Origin: Caulobacter sp. Root655 | GTDB lineage: Bacteria > Pseudomonadota > Alphaproteobacteria > Caulobacterales > Caulobacteraceae | Assembly: GCF_001427665.1 (NCBI RefSeq) | Contig: NZ_LMHC01000001.1 | Span: 622,780-686,779 of the forward strand | Direction: 5' to 3' | DNA: 64,000 nt | In this document: positions 62,220-64,000 of the stretch, in pieces | Numbering within the stretch: position 1 is the first letter of the stretch | Layout: the number at the start of each line of letters is the position of its first letter | Translations under genes and position numbers: made by a program | Notes under the pieces: generated by a model | What the model was told of the DNA's origin: nothing | Seen by the model: only the letters and a program-made list of their open reading frames with translations | Database searches by the model: none

Positions 62220-63269
62220 ATGAAGACGCCGCGAGGATTTTTCAAACCCCTGGCCATCGGGGCCCCGACCCCGTACCGCGAGCCGCCGGCCCGGGTGGAG
62301 CGGATGATCCACTTCGTGCCGCCGCACCTGGACAAACTCAGGGCCAAGGTCCCCGAGATCGCCCCCACCGTCGACGTCATCCTGGCCAACCTGGAGGACG
62401 CCATCCCCGCCGACGCCAAGGGCGCGGCCCTGGCCGGGACGATCGCCATGGCCCGCGAGGTCGACTTCAAGGCCCTAGGCGTGGGGCTGTGGGTGCGGAT
62501 CAACTGCCTCAACTCGCCCTGGCACCTGGACGAGGTGTCGACCCTGGTCGAGAAGGCCGGCGACCGCATCGACGTGCTCATGGTCCCCAAGGTCGAGGGA
62601 CCGTGGGACATCTTCTACATGGACCAGCTGCTGGCCTCGCTGGAGGCCAAGCACGGGGTGACCCGGCCGATCCTGCTGCACGCCATCCTCGAGACGGCCG
62701 AGGGCGTGATGAACGTCGAGGCCATCGCCGGGGCCAGCCCGCGCATGCAGGGCATCAGCCTGGGCCCGGCCGACCTGGCCGCCAGCCGCGCCATGAAGAC
62801 CACCCGGGTGGGCGGCGGTCATCCCGGCTACCGGGTGATCGAGGACCCGCACGCCGATGGGAGTCCCCGCGCCTCGGTGCAGCAGGACCTCTGGCACTAC
62901 ACCTTCGCCAAGATGGTCGACGCCTGCGCCGCCCACGGCATCAAGCCGTTCTACGGGCCGTTCGGGGCGATCGACGACCCGGTGGCCTGCGAGCAGCAGT
63001 TCCGCAACGCCTTCCTGATGGGCTGCGCCGGCGCCTGGAGCCTGCACCCCAGCCAGATCGAGATCGCCAAGCGGGTGTTCTCGCCGGATCCCGACGAGGT
63101 GATCTTCGCCAAGCGCATCCTCGAGGCCATGCCGGACGGCACGGGCGTGGCCATGCTGGACGGCAAGATGCAGGACGACGCGACCTGGAAACAGGCCAAG
63201 GTGATGGTCGACTGCGCGCGGCAGATCGCGGCGAAGGATGCGGAGTATGCGGCGCTGTATGGGTTCTAA
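62220..63269 (+). CDS. HpcH/HpaI aldolase / citrate lyase family protein (CoA-ester lyase type)
   Basis: A 349-residue TIM-barrel lyase. [18 protein letters not shown] carries the acidic metal ligand, [11 protein letters not shown] the catalytic arginine, and [17 protein letters not shown] a second glutamate. The [15 protein letters not shown] segment and the late [17 protein letters not shown] match malyl-CoA/methylmalyl-CoA lyases of alphaproteobacteria. It probably cleaves or forms a beta-hydroxyacyl-CoA such as malyl-CoA; no glyoxylate genes lie nearby to decide. AGTAAG precedes the ATG only weakly. Confidence 0.9.
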   Translation: MKTPRGFFKPLAIGAPTPYREPPARVERMIHFVPPHLDKLRAKVPEIAPTVDVILANLEDAIPADAKGAALAGTIAMAREVDFKALGVGLWVRINCLNSPWHLDEVSTLVEKAGDRIDVLMVPKVEGPWDIFYMDQLLASLEAKHGVTRPILLHAILETAEGVMNVEAIAGASPRMQGISLGPADLAASRAMKTTRVGGGHPGYRVIEDPHADGSPRASVQQDLWHYTFAKMVDACAAHGIKPFYGPFGAIDDPVACEQQFRNAFLMGCAGAWSLHPSQIEIAKRVFSPDPDEVIFAKRILEAMPDGTGVAMLDGKMQDDATWKQAKVMVDCARQIAAKDAEYAALYGF

Positions 63270-63406
63270 TTCCTCCCCCTGTGGGGGAGGTGTCGGCGAA
63301 GCCGACGGTGGGGGGTGTGATACGGCCTCGACCGCCCGCAGGATCGATCGGCCCTAAATCTCCCCCCGCCGATCGCTACGCGATCGCCTCCCCCAGAGGG
63401 GGAGGA
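63270..63406. repeat. Type C repeat
   Basis: TCCTCCCCCTGTGGGGGAGG is followed by TGTCGGCGAAGCCGACGG, and the element ends GATCGCCTCCCCCAGAGGGG. It lies between the convergent lyase and OsmC genes, matching the copy at 52208 in its first 40 bases. Confidence 0.82.
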
Positions 63407-63412
63407 TTTGGC

Positions 63413-63829
63413 TCAGACCACGCTTGTCACCACCGTCGACCCCGCCGTCAGCATCTTGTGCACCGGGCACAGCTCGGCGATCTCGAACAGCCGCTGGCGC
63501 TGCCCGTCGTCCAGATCGCCTTCCAGCCGGAGCACGCGGTCGAAGACGTCGGCCGGCTGGACCGACGGGTCGCGCCGCCAGGTCACCTCCACGCGCACCT
63601 CGCCCAGCGGCCAGGCCTTGCGCTTGGCGTAGAGACGCAGGGTCTGGGTGGTGCAGGCCGCCAGGCCGGCGGCGACCAAGTCGTGCGGGGTGGGGCCGAT
63701 GTCGAGGCCGCCCTGCGCGGGCGGAAGGTCGGCGGCGAAGCGGGTGGGGCCGGCGGTGACCAGGATCTGCACGCCGCCATGGCCGCTGTCGTCGGCGCTG
63801 GCGGAGGGGCGGGCGAGGTCTGGGGTCAT
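63413..63829 (-). CDS. OsmC/Ohr family protein
   Basis: A 138-residue OsmC-fold protein that likely reduces organic hydroperoxides with a cysteine pair. The two conserved cysteines are C59 (GLAACTTQTLRLYA) and C121 (ELCPVHKML). PHDLVAAGLA is the usual start of the central helix. Length fits the family (about 135-145). It stands alone; the promoter region is the 50 bases upstream. Confidence 0.93.
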   Translation of the reverse strand: MTPDLARPSASADDSGHGGVQILVTAGPTRFAADLPPAQGGLDIGPTPHDLVAAGLAACTTQTLRLYAKRKAWPLGEVRVEVTWRRDPSVQPADVFDRVLRLEGDLDDGQRQRLFEIAELCPVHKMLTAGSTVVTSVV

Positions 63830-63880
63830 GGCTGGGGCTCCGGAAGGTCGACGACCCTAGCTACCCCGAAATCAGGGGGC

Positions 63881-63905
63881 GGGGACAGGCCCAGGGCCTG
63901 TCCCC
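63881..63905 (-). terminator. Hairpin with GGGGACAGGCC arms
   Basis: GGGGACAGGCC-CAG-GGCCTGTCCCC is a perfect 11-base-pair stem with a 3-base loop, 11 bases beyond the end of the partial gene on the minus strand. It is related to the palindrome at 3907. Confidence 0.75.
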
Positions 63906-63915
63906 CAACCGTGGG

Positions 63916-64000
63916 TCACGCCGCCGCTTGCCGCGTCGTGACGTCGAACAGCATCGTCGCGCCGCGCCAGACCTCGACCGTGTCGCAGCCGCGATGCACG
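63916..64000 (-). CDS. C-terminus of a CDRVEIW-family small protein, start outside window
   Basis: The last 27 codons of a gene entering from the right edge. They read VHRGCDTVEVWRGATMLFDV and end TTRQAAA before the TGA at 63916-63918. The CDTVEVW segment matches CDRVEIW of the 71-residue protein at 20860, so the two are probably paralogues. Length and start cannot be seen. Confidence 0.6.
   Translation of the reverse strand, partial: VHRGCDTVEVWRGATMLFDVTTRQAAA

Overview
The window is GC-rich chromosomal DNA from an alphaproteobacterium, most likely Caulobacter or a close relative. The evidence is gene content and order: a DUF1285-Nudix-cca cluster, petABC, cobS/J-domain/bolA, and xerD next to aroK-aroB. 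A large TonB-dependent receptor and many dispersed palindromic intergenic repeats of the kind found in Caulobacterales point the same way. No tRNA, rRNA, CRISPR array, insertion sequence or prophage was recognised.

Layout. 0-5 kb: housekeeping genes (DUF1285 protein, CoA-type Nudix hydrolase, tRNA CCA-adding enzyme, a glutamine amidotransferase, a diheme cytochrome, hemF). 5-9.7 kb: a 1464-residue secreted Rhs/YD-repeat protein with visibly lower GC and an HExxH C-terminal domain, overlapped at its end by a small lipoprotein gene. 10-13.4 kb: trmL and the cytochrome bc1 operon petABC with a clear terminator. 13.5-21.3 kb: small secreted or hypothetical proteins, a Tat-type cyclophilin, two tandem dienelactone hydrolases and the ychF GTPase. 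21.4-25.4 kb: an OmpR/EnvZ-type two-component pair and a ThuA-domain protein. 25.4-27.7 kb: a duplicated winged-helix regulator divergent from a beta-trefoil plus aerolysin-like protein, a candidate pore-forming toxin. 27.9-31.9 kb: an autotransporter with an OmpR-type response regulator 4 bases downstream. 32.3-37.8 kb: cobS, an RcnB-like protein, a PAP2 phosphatase, a serine hydrolase, a J-domain protein, bolA and cdd. 37.9-43.3 kb: an S9 peptidase divergent from a TonB-dependent receptor. 43.4-50 kb: a single-domain receiver, a CNNM/CorC protein, a 56-residue gene, aroB, aroK, a secreted helical protein and xerD. 50-60.4 kb: five small regulator/enzyme pairs (LysR with quinone reductase, HxlR with GST, TetR with a 77-residue protein, a broken Lrp with GST, LysR with aldo/keto reductase), with a broken DUF1330 gene among them. 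60.4-64 kb: a CBM9-like secreted protein, MscS, a HpcH/HpaI lyase, OsmC and a partial small gene.

The three strongest leads are the lectin-aerolysin gene with its dedicated regulator (25.4-27.7 kb), the Rhs protein with a zincin-like tip and an overlapping lipoprotein gene that could be its immunity partner (4.9-9.7 kb), and the autotransporter-response regulator pair (27.9-31.9 kb). At least five families of hairpin repeats punctuate gene ends; one occurs four times in two mirror orientations. Two regulatory or accessory genes are broken: a DUF1330 gene (frameshift plus stop) and an Lrp/AsnC gene (slip in a C6 tract).
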